A stretch of 64,000 bases of DNA from NCBI GenBank assembly GCA_020746875.1, contig JAGTJL010000004.1, positions 992,001 through 1,056,000 on the forward strand, in the 5' to 3' direction. The position numbers were made by a program, and so were the translations under genes. Position 1 is the stretch's first letter. Each line of letters starts with the position of its first letter. Shown here piece after piece: positions 11,654 through 22,895 of this stretch. The notes under the pieces were generated by a model. That model was not told the DNA's origin. It did not search any database and saw nothing but the letters and a program-made list of their open reading frames with translations. Source of the DNA: Rhexocercosporidium sp. MPI-PUGE-AT-0058 (Eukaryota; Ascomycota; Leotiomycetes; Helotiales).

Positions 11654-14077
11654 ATGGACATACCCCATCGAGGAGCAAGGCCGATGGGCAACCTACCTCA
11701 AATTCAAATACACGATCCTTCCGAGATGTACCGAAAATCGAGCAGGTCAAGTTCATACAATTCAGCAGCGCCTCCAGGATTGTCCTCGATTCCCGTCTCA
11801 ATACCGAACGCCCCAGATTTCGTACCTCCACCGCTTCCCCCACCACGACATCTGGCAGATATCGCAGACGGTGGACACAATGGACCTGATATTGCATGGA
11901 AATGGGGGAATTCGCAAACGGAAAGAGGTTGGGGAAAGGCCGCACCATCGATTCCGCAAGGCTCCAGCTTACATGGCGGGAGTGGGAGTTTCCTGAGCAG
12001 AAGGGGGATCTTGGATGAGCAGTTAGATTTTCAACGCCGCGGAAGTTCTATCTCGACTGTCAAGTCGGATTCGAGAGATGGTTCATATCAAAGAGACGAA
12101 GGATACGAAAGTCTGGGAGCGAGTGTGTGGTCCAACAAGTCAGTTTTTCGGTTCTTATTTGATGAGACTTCGTGCCCTCCCACCGTTTCTCAGCAAGATG
12201 CACACTATTTTTATACTTAAACAGTTTGAGAGGTGTCGAATTATGGAAATGGTTTCGTCTCTCTTTGTCTTGTACAAGCTATTCGGAGGCTGCACGAAAG
12301 TACTTTTATTTTATTTTACTAACAATTCTTATTTATCAGGTCGAACACTCAAGAATCTTTACCAAGTTTCGCAAGCTTCCAAAGTTCTGTCCACGATACA
12401 TACCAAAGTACCACACAAGCATTTGACCGAACCCAAATACAAAAGTTGGATGCTAGGAGGGGAACCGACAACACGACGCCTCCGAGAGGCCACACGAAAC
12501 CCAACTTTAGCTCGTCTGTCAACGATATATCCCCAACATCCCGCGCTCATGAGCATCGATACCCGAGCCAGTTGAAACCACTTTCACTCCCGATACTTCC
12601 TGGAAGACCAGGGCTTGTGGAAAGCCCACTGAGCCGATGGGTGGACACACCACTCTCATCTGCCATTTCGCCTGGGAATCCATATCCTCGATTTGGCATG
12701 CAAAGTCAATTTGATCACAGGTCACCTAATGATGCAATGGTTTCGGACAGGTCTCCTCAACCATACATTAGGCGGTCGGGGAGTAGTTCAATTCTAAATT
12801 TCAACGATGACACCTCCAGTGTGACTAGCAGGTCCCGGGACGGTCACGACCAGAGAATCACTCCAGAGCAGGATGTCGATTTTCACATGGAGGATACTGG
12901 ATTTAGACGCCTTCACATCGAAGATTACTCCAACCGCCCCGAAGGATATTCGCCTGGCGCAACTGTTGGTCAGAAAAGGCGTGCTTCTTCTCCCCCGGGC
13001 GATGATGGTCCAGCTCTACACACTGTTGGTAGCGCAAGCGATCTATACAGACGGCGAGAGTCTGCGTCACGAGCGTCCCCTACTTCGCGTTTCCACTCGA
13101 ACTCTGGCTCAGTGTCATCAACAGCTTCCGGACCAAGGAACAACTCTTATGCTTCCACTCTCTCGGTTACTGCAAGCAGCATCACAAGCATGAGCTCATA
13201 CGGACGATTATCCCCTGGTGGTGTTTCTCCTGGCGGTATTTCAAATGCGGGCTCAGACATGTCAGACTCACCTTACGTGACTTCGTTGTCTCTGGAACCG
13301 AGTCCACGCGGGTCTTTGTCAAGGCCAAATCATAATCGCGTTATGTCAGAGTCTCGTCCGCTGATGACTTCTCGGAAGCTATCCGAGAGCCTTGGAACTT
13401 CTAAGCACAACAGCCCTCCCAAGAGACATGGTGTTTTCATGTGTGAATGCTGCCCAAAGAAGCCGAAGAAATTTGATTCCCAGGAAGAATTGAAGTATTT
13501 TTTTCCTTGCCCACGTTAAAGTGAAATTGCTGACCATCCATCTAGCGCACACGAGCAAGAGAAACAGTATGAATGCGCCTATTGTCGCAATCGCTTCAAG
13601 AATAAGAATGAAGCCGAGCGACACCAAAACTCACTCCATTTGCGTCGCCATTCTTGGTCTTGTGCAGCGCTATCAGGCTACGCCGCAGCGTTCCATAATT
13701 CCCCAAACCGGCCCAACGAAGCTGACACGTGCGGTTACTGTGGTGAGGACTTTCCCCGCTCTGGGATCTCATCACCCTCCATGTCTGGACCACCAATAGC
13801 TGTCGCAACCGACCAGGACTGGGAGGCTCGGATAGGCCATCTTCAGGAAATGCATAAGTTCGGCGAGTGCAATCACGCAAAGAAGTTCTTTAGAGCAGAT
13901 CATTTCAGGCAGCATTTGAAGCACAGCCATGCAGGTACTAGCGGCAAATGGACCAACATGCTAGAGAATGCGTGTATGAAGGATGAGCCACTTCCCGAAC
14001 CAATTCGCGGACCAGAAAGAGTGAGCCCCGGTGGGGCAAGAGTTGGAAGGATAACCGAGGAGGATGAAATCCTTTGA
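11654..14077 (+). CDS. C2H2 zinc-finger protein with long disordered N-terminal region
   Basis: Three exons, 11654-12138, 12340-13494 and 13546-14077, join in phase into 723 residues. The start ATG lies in a good context (CAAAATGG). Introns have branch sites TACTAAC and TGCTGAC; the first uses a GTCAGT donor. Residues 1 to about 520 are Ser/Pro/Gly-rich and look disordered. The C-terminal 200 residues hold the Cys/His modules: MCECCPKK with a following His, a canonical C-x2-C-x12-H-x4-H finger (CAYC, then HQNSLH), a CGYC module closed by HLQEMH, and a last FRQHLKHSH segment. This arrangement fits a nuclear DNA-binding protein of filamentous fungi. The target genes and the exact family name cannot be told from sequence. 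Confidence 0.8.
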
Positions 14078-16241
14078 TACGACTTATGGAGAAGAGCATC
14101 AGAAACGTACGATTCAGACTCGGACGAGTCGCAAGAGTCGAGAACCCAAAAATTTATATTAGAGAAGATGACCTTTCTTAACGGCCGCACACAAGATACC
14201 CGGTTCACGGTTTTCATGCATTGTTTGCATCATTGTCACATTATATCGCGGCCGCCACCAGGACAACATACATTTGCATTTCGCATTTTCCCCGTCTCTT
14301 CCACACATTCTACATACCTTCAGGAAAAATGGAGGACGGGTTGCATAGCAGCACTGCACAGGCGTCAGGGTTCACGGTTTATATCATCCGACAAGAAAAA
14401 GACATCATTTTTTTTGCTCGGCGGGATGGGAAATGGGATGGGCTTGGGCGGTTCTATATAGGGCGTGCAAATTTTTGGGCCTACAGGAAGGAAACATGGG
14501 ACTCAAGTGGCAACTGGGCTGCTACGTTTTGTTTCGCATGCATCTACCTTCCTGCTAGCTGCTGGCCTGCTTGCAAATATGGCACTTAGGCTACGTTTCC
14601 ACGGAGCCATCGCTGACCGAGGGGGAATAACCCTCGATCGGAGATCTGCCTTTTCAGTAAAATAATGAAAAAAGAGATACGATACCAACGTGATGTTTAA
14701 TCACGCAAACAACTGAATCACGATCAGCACGTCCATTTCCATTTGTGGTTGTCCGGCGACTTTTGTCACCTTCTGAAAGGGGTTCAACAAGCGAAGCGAA
14801 GAGCGAGTCGCTCATCTTGTTGTATCCTGGTCGGGCATTTGTTTATCCACTGGCAATCTTAGGGAGGGGCAAATTTAGTGTTCGTTCTGTTTCTTAGTTC
14901 CTGGAGAGTGGAAGGAAGCAAGGAACTATGCATCCGGTCTGCCCTCTTTTGTGCCAGCCACCTAGCGCAGGATGGAAGGAAGGATTCATTCCGAAAAATA
15001 GAGCTGGATTGCTTTCATATATTTGATATACGATTACGTACCGTAGTACAAGTGGAGTACAAATCCTACTACTGCAGTGCCTCGGGCATCGGTAAGCTAG
15101 AAATTGTAAGCTCGCTCGCCTTGTTGACTTAGCTCTTGAATCCAACGACTGTATCTTTAGTTGGATCTCCCATGTGGGACCGTGAGGAGGTTGATAGCGT
15201 TTTCGGATTGTCAGCTTCGCTAGGCTTTCCTCCGAGTTTCGAGATTATTACAAAGTAAATACTGTACCCAAGTCAACCCAAGTAAGGAAGACTATGAAGA
15301 GTAGGGAAATCCCTCACCCCCGCCTCTCCTCCGCGGCAGTCCTTAACGACGGCACACAAATGATAAACAAGCGCTACCGAGCCGGGGCTCAAGGCGAAGA
15401 AAGTGTAAAGAAGCCATCAACGGGTCTCCTCTCGCACCATACAGTACCGGTCCCAGGGCTTCAAATGAGCTCTGTCTTGTCTATCACAGCGTGGGGGCGG
15501 GCACCAATCCACCCTTTTTTTCAACGAGCCCCATGCAAGACGCGGGGTTAGGACAAGGGACCGGCATCCCAGCCCTGCTAAGCGCAACTCTAATTTACAC
15601 TTTTCAACGTGGAAAGTAAACGAGGACAACATGATCCGATATCTCTTTATGTGGTTAATCTAATAGAGTTTACACGCGCAGGGAAAGTTACTTGGAACTT
15701 GGAAGGGGGAGAAACTCTCTGTCCTTCCATTTCGGATGACAGACATGGCGCTAAGCTAGGGAAGTTACACTTTTCAGTAGTTGCTCTTCGTCTTGCCGGG
15801 ACTAGACAGCCCTACGAACAGGAATCCCGAATTCGCAGACGTTTCCCTGTTATGGGATAGTACGATAAGGCTTGACCAGGTATGGTGTGATTGGTACGAA
15901 GTATGTTACCGAGGGACCAACCCCTCACTACATGGGACACTACTGTATGTAAGGCTGAACTCTGGAATCACTAAGTCATACTTTTCTTAGCCCGCGGCCT
16001 ACCAGTTACTTGACGGGACTTCATTTACGTTTGGTGTCTGTGCCCTCCCTTCCCTCCCTTCCCGCATCCGTTCCCGTGTCTTAACGTCGAAGTTTCTTCC
16101 TGCACTAGAGATACCATGCGACTGCTACGTAGCTGGTGGTACATGGACAGTACTCGAGGAGTCAGATGAACTTTATCTTTTATTGATTGGATGAACGGAG
16201 GTATTTGATCTAGCTGCAATTATGCAATCCATGCTTGCTAT
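14078..16241. other. Intergenic region between convergent genes
   Basis: This 2.2 kb must contain the 3' UTRs of the C2H2 gene on the left and of the cyclase gene on the right. No frame longer than about 120 codons has a believable composition. GTAC-type palindromes occur near 15038, 15260 and 15439, and a CCCTT-like run is at 16046-16065. I see no RNA gene. Confidence 0.45.
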
Positions 16242-18137
16242 CTAGAAGATGGCCATGGCATTCGGTGGGCTTGACACTCCACCTGGCATGTTAAGCGGCA
16301 TGGAAGTGAGGAAGAAAGAGTAGCGGTTCAGCTCTTGGCAGGTCTTAGATAGTGCTTCGAGGTCGAAGAGCTCCCCTGCAAACCGAAGAAGAACTAGATT
16401 AGCCTCAACTTTCTCTTGACGTTGTTAATTGCAAAGCTTGCATGTGGTTGTTGACAATCTTTGACAGGAGCGAGAACCTGGAGACTCGTAGGTTACAGAG
16501 GGGAAGGAAGGAGAGGGCATACGCACCAATCGGCATTCCCCAACCAGCTAGAAGATATTCGTGCACTGAGACTGTACCTGGAGTAGGGTAGACCTGTACA
16601 CATACTTCTGTCAGCGCGGTTTGTTCCGTCAAGTCAAACGCATCCATACGGCAGAAGACGGCAGAACCCTCTTTGTAATATATCTAAGTTCCAGATCATT
16701 GGATCAAACAACTTACCTCCCAAGAAATAGCATCCCCAGCCACAGCAGCGAATCCACTATCCCAAAGCCACTCCAAAACCTCCATACACGCTTCCACACC
16801 CGCATGCTTGGGCTCCTTCTGCGCCGCATACTCTTGCTTCTGGGTCGATGTGAAGGCGTCCCATTCTGGAATGACGCCCATTCGGATGAATAGGACGTCA
16901 CCTTTCTGTGGTGTTACGTTGAAGGTCTTGCACATGGCTAGGATGGTCGGGAAGGAGATGGCGTGGGTGGAGAAGTTGGAGAAGGGGATGGGTGGTTGCT
17001 GAGTCGAAGCCCAGAGGTGATAGTCTAGGAGGATCCCGCGGCCTAGGAGAGTTAGATAGGAGTTTTGGTAGCAGTCAGTGGGTTGAGAGTAGTAGGGAAT
17101 AGTCTGGAAGGTGATCTAGATCTTGGTAATTCTAGATAATGGATGGATGTTATGACTGGGCTAGACTGAGGATTCGTCTAGACTAAGCGGGAACACCGTA
17201 ATTCAGGTCCCTCCCAGACTCTCCCATGCACAACTCTGTAGATGGGAAGATGCTTTGATACACTATCACCGGATAGACATAGCCATACGCCTTCCCTCGC
17301 CGCGTTGACCGGAACCGCCCTGGAATATACCTGACATTTTGGGAGACGTGACACGGAACCTTAAATGAAGGAAAGGCCAAAGACTTACCGGCAATGCCTT
17401 CACTAGCCCAGTGCTGAAGGCCAATCCGATGGTTCTTGGTGTCCATGATGTCTGCTATGGTCGTCCCGCCATAGAAAACTCTGTCCGAGGAGGTGGAAGA
17501 ACCTTTTGGGTCTCGAGGTTGTGAGTAGTGTCTGAATCCGTCCCATTGACTGCTTTGCTCTGTTTGAAAGTTAACACTCTACAGCTCCAAGTCCAGTGAT
17601 TGAGTGTCGCTCATCGGAGAACAGAAGTATTGTAGGGTGAAGTTACTTGAAAAGTGGAATATTGTCACTCACGAGGATTCATGTTATACGCATCATCAAA
17701 ACAAGCACCAAGACCAGGTCCTCCGGGAACCATAAGAGGGATAATGCTATGTCCTAAATTCTGTCTCCCGAACTGTGAATACTCTAGTTTAGTCATATCC
17801 CAGCCCAAGCCGACTCGTCGACCTGTTTTGATTTCAGAAGCCGCTGCTGCTGAGACGACTTCTGGGGTCAAGAGCGAGAGACGACCTATTTGAGTTAGGT
17901 TTTTATACGATCTAGGTGATTTTCTCTGTATAGTGGTATAGTATAGTGGTGGGTATGGGTGCTTTAGAGCGTACCTAGACCTTCCAACGAAGAAGACGGT
18001 GATCCGAGCCATACTCGCTTTGGGTTGGGTAGTTTCGAGAAGGGAGTCGAGTAGATTGAGGGATCGTAGCGACGGACTTCTGATTCTTTATCAGAAGTAA
18101 CTGGTGAGGTTTGCTCGACTTGTAGAGGGTCAGGCAT
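16242..18137 (-). CDS. Putative cyclase / metal-dependent hydrolase, fungal branch
   Basis: Six exons join in phase: 18137-17975, 17885-17673, 17559-17389, 17042-16717, 16593-16527 and 16375-16242, giving 357 residues. The product resembles fungal members of the putative cyclase family (the fold of kynurenine formamidase and isatin hydrolase). Landmarks are VGLGWDMTKLEYSQF, SSQWDGFRHYSQPRDPK, NHRIGLQHWASEGIAGRG, ILLDYHLWA, FSTHAI, GDVLFIRMGVIPEW, AGDAISWE and HEYLLAGWGMPIGELFDLE. The bacterial HxGTHxD metal motif is replaced by the QWDGFRH form, as I recall for this fungal branch. There is no signal peptide, so it is probably cytosolic. An in-frame upstream ATG at 18209 exists, but the ATG at 18137 begins the more usual short N-terminus. 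The substrate is unknown, and no biosynthetic neighbours suggest one. Confidence 0.85.
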
Positions 18138-19435
18138 CGTGAATGCTGTGCAAAGACAAAACTGTGTATAGTCAAACGCGGGATGGCTGTTGTGAATGGG
18201 GTAAAACAATCAGTAACCACTTGAGGGAGAGGTCAGACTGGGATAATTCTCCAGATAGGTAAGCTTTTAATGGAGTCCCAAGATATGGAATAGCATCAAT
18301 TCTCGACGGCGAAGAGAGCTCTTTCGACACCTGCATGTGATGCTCTTTTTACCCCTCCATCAATCCTACCCCACCTTTGATATTTCGGGTTTCGGGAGAG
18401 GATTATCCGAGCCCCTTTCTGTATTTCTAGTCTAAGCGAGACAATAACAATGGCGTCTCAAGAGGTTGTGCAGGATGGTAAACTTATCAGTACCTTGCAC
18501 CCTCGCCAAATTTGTAGACCATATCAAGAAGAAAGCATTTTATTCGGAGTAAGATCTAGTATCCTCTGCGCGCTGCCTAGCCAAGTATTATCTGTCATCA
18601 ACATCATCTCCATACCGTACAACACAATCCTGTACAAAACAATAGCAGAAATAGATCCACCATCGTCAAGTAGTCTAACTAATCAATTTTAATCCAGCCA
18701 TGCAGATATTACGCATGATAGGGTGAGCTTATGACCAATATGGTTCATTGGCGGGAATCTCAAAATGTGGAGGAGCAGCAAAGCCACTATACTACTCCAA
18801 CTGGACGGAACATTAGTCTCCTCATGCCACTGATAATGCTTTTTCTTCTTCTTGGCTTGATTACATACAGGAGTTTCTTACGCTAGGATCTGCTCTCCTG
18901 TTGACTTACGGGGCAGCTAAGCGAGAATTCATAGCTATCGAGCCAGTGTAGGCACAGTTGGAATTTATGTAGTACCACCAACGTCAACCATTGCTACTTC
19001 CCAAATGAGAAGGGGAATTCTTGCGGTAGAGGGAGCAGCCCATTGCATAATCTATCTTCCCTTCCTCGCCATCTTCTCTCTCCACTCCACCACCATCCTC
19101 CTCATCCTCTGTCCTTCAATTCCTCCCATTCCCCAACCACAACCGTTGTTTACTTCTTTTTCGACAACAACTTATAACCGTGACAAAGATCCCCATCGCC
19201 TGCTAGTTTTCACGATGTAAGAGTACGATTCCGACATTGACCTCGGTATGGCGGCGCCTGAACTCATCCCACAGCACATCAGCGCCGGCGCATAATACCG
19301 CTTCTCTGGCACAGAATTCGCAGACCGGTAGATACCCAACCTGTTTGTGCGAGCTACTACCACTGGACCTCTGATCATACAACACCTAGGCACTATTTAC
19401 CATTCAAATCTGACTGGGCAAACCGCCCTCTTCTG
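18138..19435. other. Intergenic region with a possible decayed reading frame
   Basis: The left part is the promoter of the minus-strand cyclase. At 19050-19200 the plus strand is strongly C/T-rich, like a fungal core promoter. It is followed at 19218-19434 by a frame with protein-like composition that is broken by TAA at 19293 and TAG at 19329. No intact gene can be built here. Confidence 0.4.
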
Positions 19436-19969
19436 ATGAAGCTGGATTATCGCCATCGAACTATACCTGGGATACCTGCACCTGGGCTACAAGAAAATTG
19501 TGTTTTGGTAAAGTGGCTTGCAGCAATAGTAGCGGTTGTTGTGGCAACTTCTCATGCGGTCAATAATGGTGCAGCTTCAGACCTTTCGGACCTCAAAGCT
19601 GGAACGCTGACAGCCCCTTCCTTGGCAGTGTCCCAGGCATTGGGTCATGGTGCAGGGGACCTAGACCTCATCAAAAGTTATGCCAGAGACGTAGGTGTCG
19701 ACCACCTTGATGCCCGACTAATGAACCGGACTAAGTCAATCAAGCATGTCTTTTCACCGTTTTCGTTAACAGTTTACGAGCCATATCACCCAAAGAGTAT
19801 CGGCGGGTCTGAAAAACAACAGTGTTTCTCCGAACATCCATATTTGGTACAGTCCAACTCCAATCTCACCAAGGACCGGTTCAGCAAGGTGGTCAGCAAG
19901 GCCATGCACCAGAGGGACAAAAGAAGGCACACAAGCTGCAACGATGTAAACATCAGGCATAGTCAGTAG
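19436..19969 (+). CDS. Doubtful hypothetical protein, 177 residues
   Basis: A single open frame of 177 codons follows the C/T-rich block at 19050-19200. It contains a hydrophobic stretch near residues 24-42 and then a polar region with no motif I recognise. It may be a remnant of a gene whose upstream part (19218-19434) is broken by two stop codons, or a chance frame. The downstream frame at 20087-20467 (126 codons) may belong to the same remnant. Nothing in the context suggests a function. Confidence 0.22.
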   Translation: MKLDYRHRTIPGIPAPGLQENCVLVKWLAAIVAVVVATSHAVNNGAASDLSDLKAGTLTAPSLAVSQALGHGAGDLDLIKSYARDVGVDHLDARLMNRTKSIKHVFSPFSLTVYEPYHPKSIGGSEKQQCFSEHPYLVQSNSNLTKDRFSKVVSKAMHQRDKRRHTSCNDVNIRHSQ

Positions 19970-20681
19970 CTTCAACTGCCTAAGGTAGAGAGTTTCATTT
20001 ATTTGCAAGAATATCTTCATTATTTGCTAAAATTATTTAGCTCCATCTACTCGTGACCCAAACATACAGCTCACATCTTCTCCTTCTTGGAGCAACTACA
20101 CACTACCACCTCAAGCTACAGGCACTCAAGCTATAAGCAATCATACCCCAAGTTGCAATCAACAAATCTGAAGATACATCTGATCCAGACGAACAGCTCG
20201 CAGAACAAGAAGCTCCCCCTGATGCCTTTCTTCAGAACTTACGTATACGCATTACAGTATCCTACTACTGAACCAAGTTGTCAAATGAAAGATTGGCATA
20301 ATCATCTACGAGTTTGTCCTTTCCGTCCCAAAGATCTTGTCAATGCCGACACTCCCACCGCACCTGTCGAATATCGCCAGCTAGCTCAACGTGTTAAGCT
20401 CGAGGAGATAGTGGGATACTGTAAACTCACTATGGCCCAGAAAAAATCATGGTCAGAGGTCCACTGAAGTCACCGAACCACATTCTTGAACTGCCAATGA
20501 TCACTCCGGGTTGTGAATACGTCATCATCATCTAGGGACTTGGGCTAGATTCCCATTTGCTAGAGTTTTTTGAAACTTTAAATGGATCTTGTGGACCGGC
20601 TTAGTCAATCGTTATTCATTATCTATGAACGTATTCTCATCCAATGCAATGAAACCAATTTATACCATGAACTATTCACAT
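19970..20681. other. Intergenic region
   Basis: This 0.7 kb holds a 126-codon plus-strand frame (20087-20467) of unremarkable composition, and the 3' UTR of the minus-strand Ima1 gene at its right end. I see nothing else. Confidence 0.4.
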
Positions 20682-22524
20682 TCAAAACTGGTATATACAC
20701 CAGGATGCTAGACCCACTGCCACAACTCCGATCATAGCCACGCCAATCCTAGACGAGACGTCTTTATGTCTCGGAGCGTCTCCTTCGCTTATCGATATAG
20801 AGCCCATCATACCCGAGAGTAAATCTCCTTCCGGATTCGGGTTTTCTGGAATAAAGAGAGATTGCTGCTTCATCTCCATCCCATTTCTCCCAGGATCGAC
20901 ACTGAAATTCGTTGAGGGTTTTGTGAAGAAATTCTCTTTCACTTGCTGAGATACGAATGTCGGCTTGTTTGGTGGGTTGCGGACTCTATGTGCCGGTGCG
21001 ATTGGAGCCGGTGGTACTTTGTACCAGAATGGCGATGGCTGGTCGCCCACAGGTGATTCGCCGAACTTTTGCGCCGTTTGGGGTCTTGAGGGAGGGGTGA
21101 AGACTCGGAACGATGAAGTTTGGGATACGGTAGGTAGCCATTCCATCTCGTCTGCTGCATATGGTATTCTTACTTGAGGGCTGTGTATTTGAGAGTTGTA
21201 TGTTCGAGAGTGCGCTGGAGTTCGCGTTTGGGAGGTTGCGGGAGGGCTAGATGACGGAGATGATCCGGGGGATGGATAAGAGTGGAGTGGTTGTGAATCT
21301 GACGGACGAATATCTCGTGATATCTCATCTAGGAGGTCCCCTAAAGTCTCCATGCCTCTTGAACCGTTTGGAGAGCTCGAGCTTGGGCTAGGTCCGATAT
21401 TTGCTAGTTTCTCTGGAGTGTTGGCCCACAAAGGGGCTTTGTCAACCTTGATCGCGCTAGTCGCAGAGTTGATTAACTGTCAAAATTAGAAAAAGGCCAG
21501 GATGACGAAATCAATTTACGTACGTATGAGAATACAACCAGGGCAGCACTATGCGCTGCGAGGGTTGTATGCGCTATGGGATCGACTGGAGCATTTTTCC
21601 TTATGGCGTAGTAGAAGACCGTTCTCAAAACGATCATCATGAGTTGATGGGTATACCAGACGTCGAAACCCTTTAGGCGCTTCTTAAAGGCCTTTGTTAC
21701 TGGATCGAACTCTGGGTTCCACCATATTGATGCGAAGCCGCATATCAGACTATATCGAGCCCAAGTAGTGGTTTTGCAGACAGCAATGACAGTCGTAACA
21801 GAATTCAAAACAGGCGCTAGTGAGGATGAGAGCTGCGCGTTGGAGACGATTTCAGTCCGAACCATGTCTAGAATAGGAGCAATATCCCATAGAAATTGCC
21901 CAATAATGCTCATGTACCAGAGTAATCGAGTAAAGGATAAGACAATTCCAAAAAACGATACACCTTTGGATGGGGCTGACTTTGCTTCTCGAGACTTTTC
22001 CATCATCCGTCGAAGATGGTCTGTTTTGGCTGTTTTGCCTGCCTGGCGCATTTGCGAGAGGACTTTGGGTTCGCAGTCTCCACAGACTTGAGGAAACCTA
22101 TTCTCGAGTCCCAGCTTGTATTTGTTGTATTCGCGCTCATCTCGGAGATAGCCCGGTCGGCGCGTGTCGGTGTCGAATGGGTATTCAGCTATGGCCGCAG
22201 CTACAATGTGTTGATTCTTCAGGCATGTTGCGCAGAAGATATCATGCTCCCAGATCTCGGGGGAAACTGGACGCGTCGAGTATTGGAGGTTTGCTGGGGC
22301 TGCCAGCTCTGTAGCTACCGGTGGATCGGTAATATCGCCATTCTAGACGCACCATATTAGCATGATGTTGAGATCGCTATCCACCCAGCACTCACCTCGT
22401 CGAGATAGTTTTGGGCGTCGCAATAGGTGCACTCCCACTGCCTGATCCCATCGTACTTGATACCAGACCGAGTATTGCAGTAGAAGCATGTGAGTTGCTT
22501 GCGGCGGCCGCGGATAGGAGCCAT
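20682..22524 (-). CDS. ima1: Ima1-type inner nuclear membrane protein
   Basis: Ima1 (Samp1/NET5 family) sits in the inner nuclear membrane and helps link chromatin and nuclear position to the cytoskeleton in fission yeast. Three exons, 22524-22396, 22342-21524 and 21476-20682, join in phase into 580 residues. The N-terminal Ima1 domain is clear: CFYC and CTYC (residues about 13-36), NYLDENGDITDPP across the first splice junction, then CATC (about 77) and CGDC (about 118), which would bind zinc. Residues about 150-310 contain several hydrophobic segments including the WWNP signature. A long Ser/Pro-rich region follows, and the protein ends in a single membrane helix (about 562-580). It is transcribed divergently from ufd2, 371 bp away. 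Confidence 0.87.
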
Positions 22525-22895
22525 GGGATCATGATGCTCTGCAGAGACACGGAAGAGGGAAAGAACGCAATGACAACAAGAAGAATTGGCGGGATTGGTG
22601 CAGGTGTGTGTTGGTGCAGGTACAGGTTCTGGTTCTGGTTCTGGGTCAAGTCAAGTTCAGCCTCACCAGGGAAAGTTCGCGAGCCAGCCCGCTCAGCCTA
22701 TTGACGCAGTCAGACCCCTGTACAGGTTCGGGACGATTAGCTTATCGCTTCCACAGCCTTCGCTTGAACGTCACAACAAGCCCACCCGCCTCTTCAGGTG
22801 GCATAAGGCTGGCATCTCTGCATCAAGTCTGCTCCTCGTCGACTTACAGCAACTTGACCATCACATATCACACTACCGGTGCACATTCGCCCATC
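22525..22895. promoter_or_regulatory. Shared divergent promoter of ima1 and ufd2
   Basis: The 371 bp between the two start codons must serve both genes. It contains a short (GGTTCT)n run near 22622-22645. No TATA box is obvious. Confidence 0.5.
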
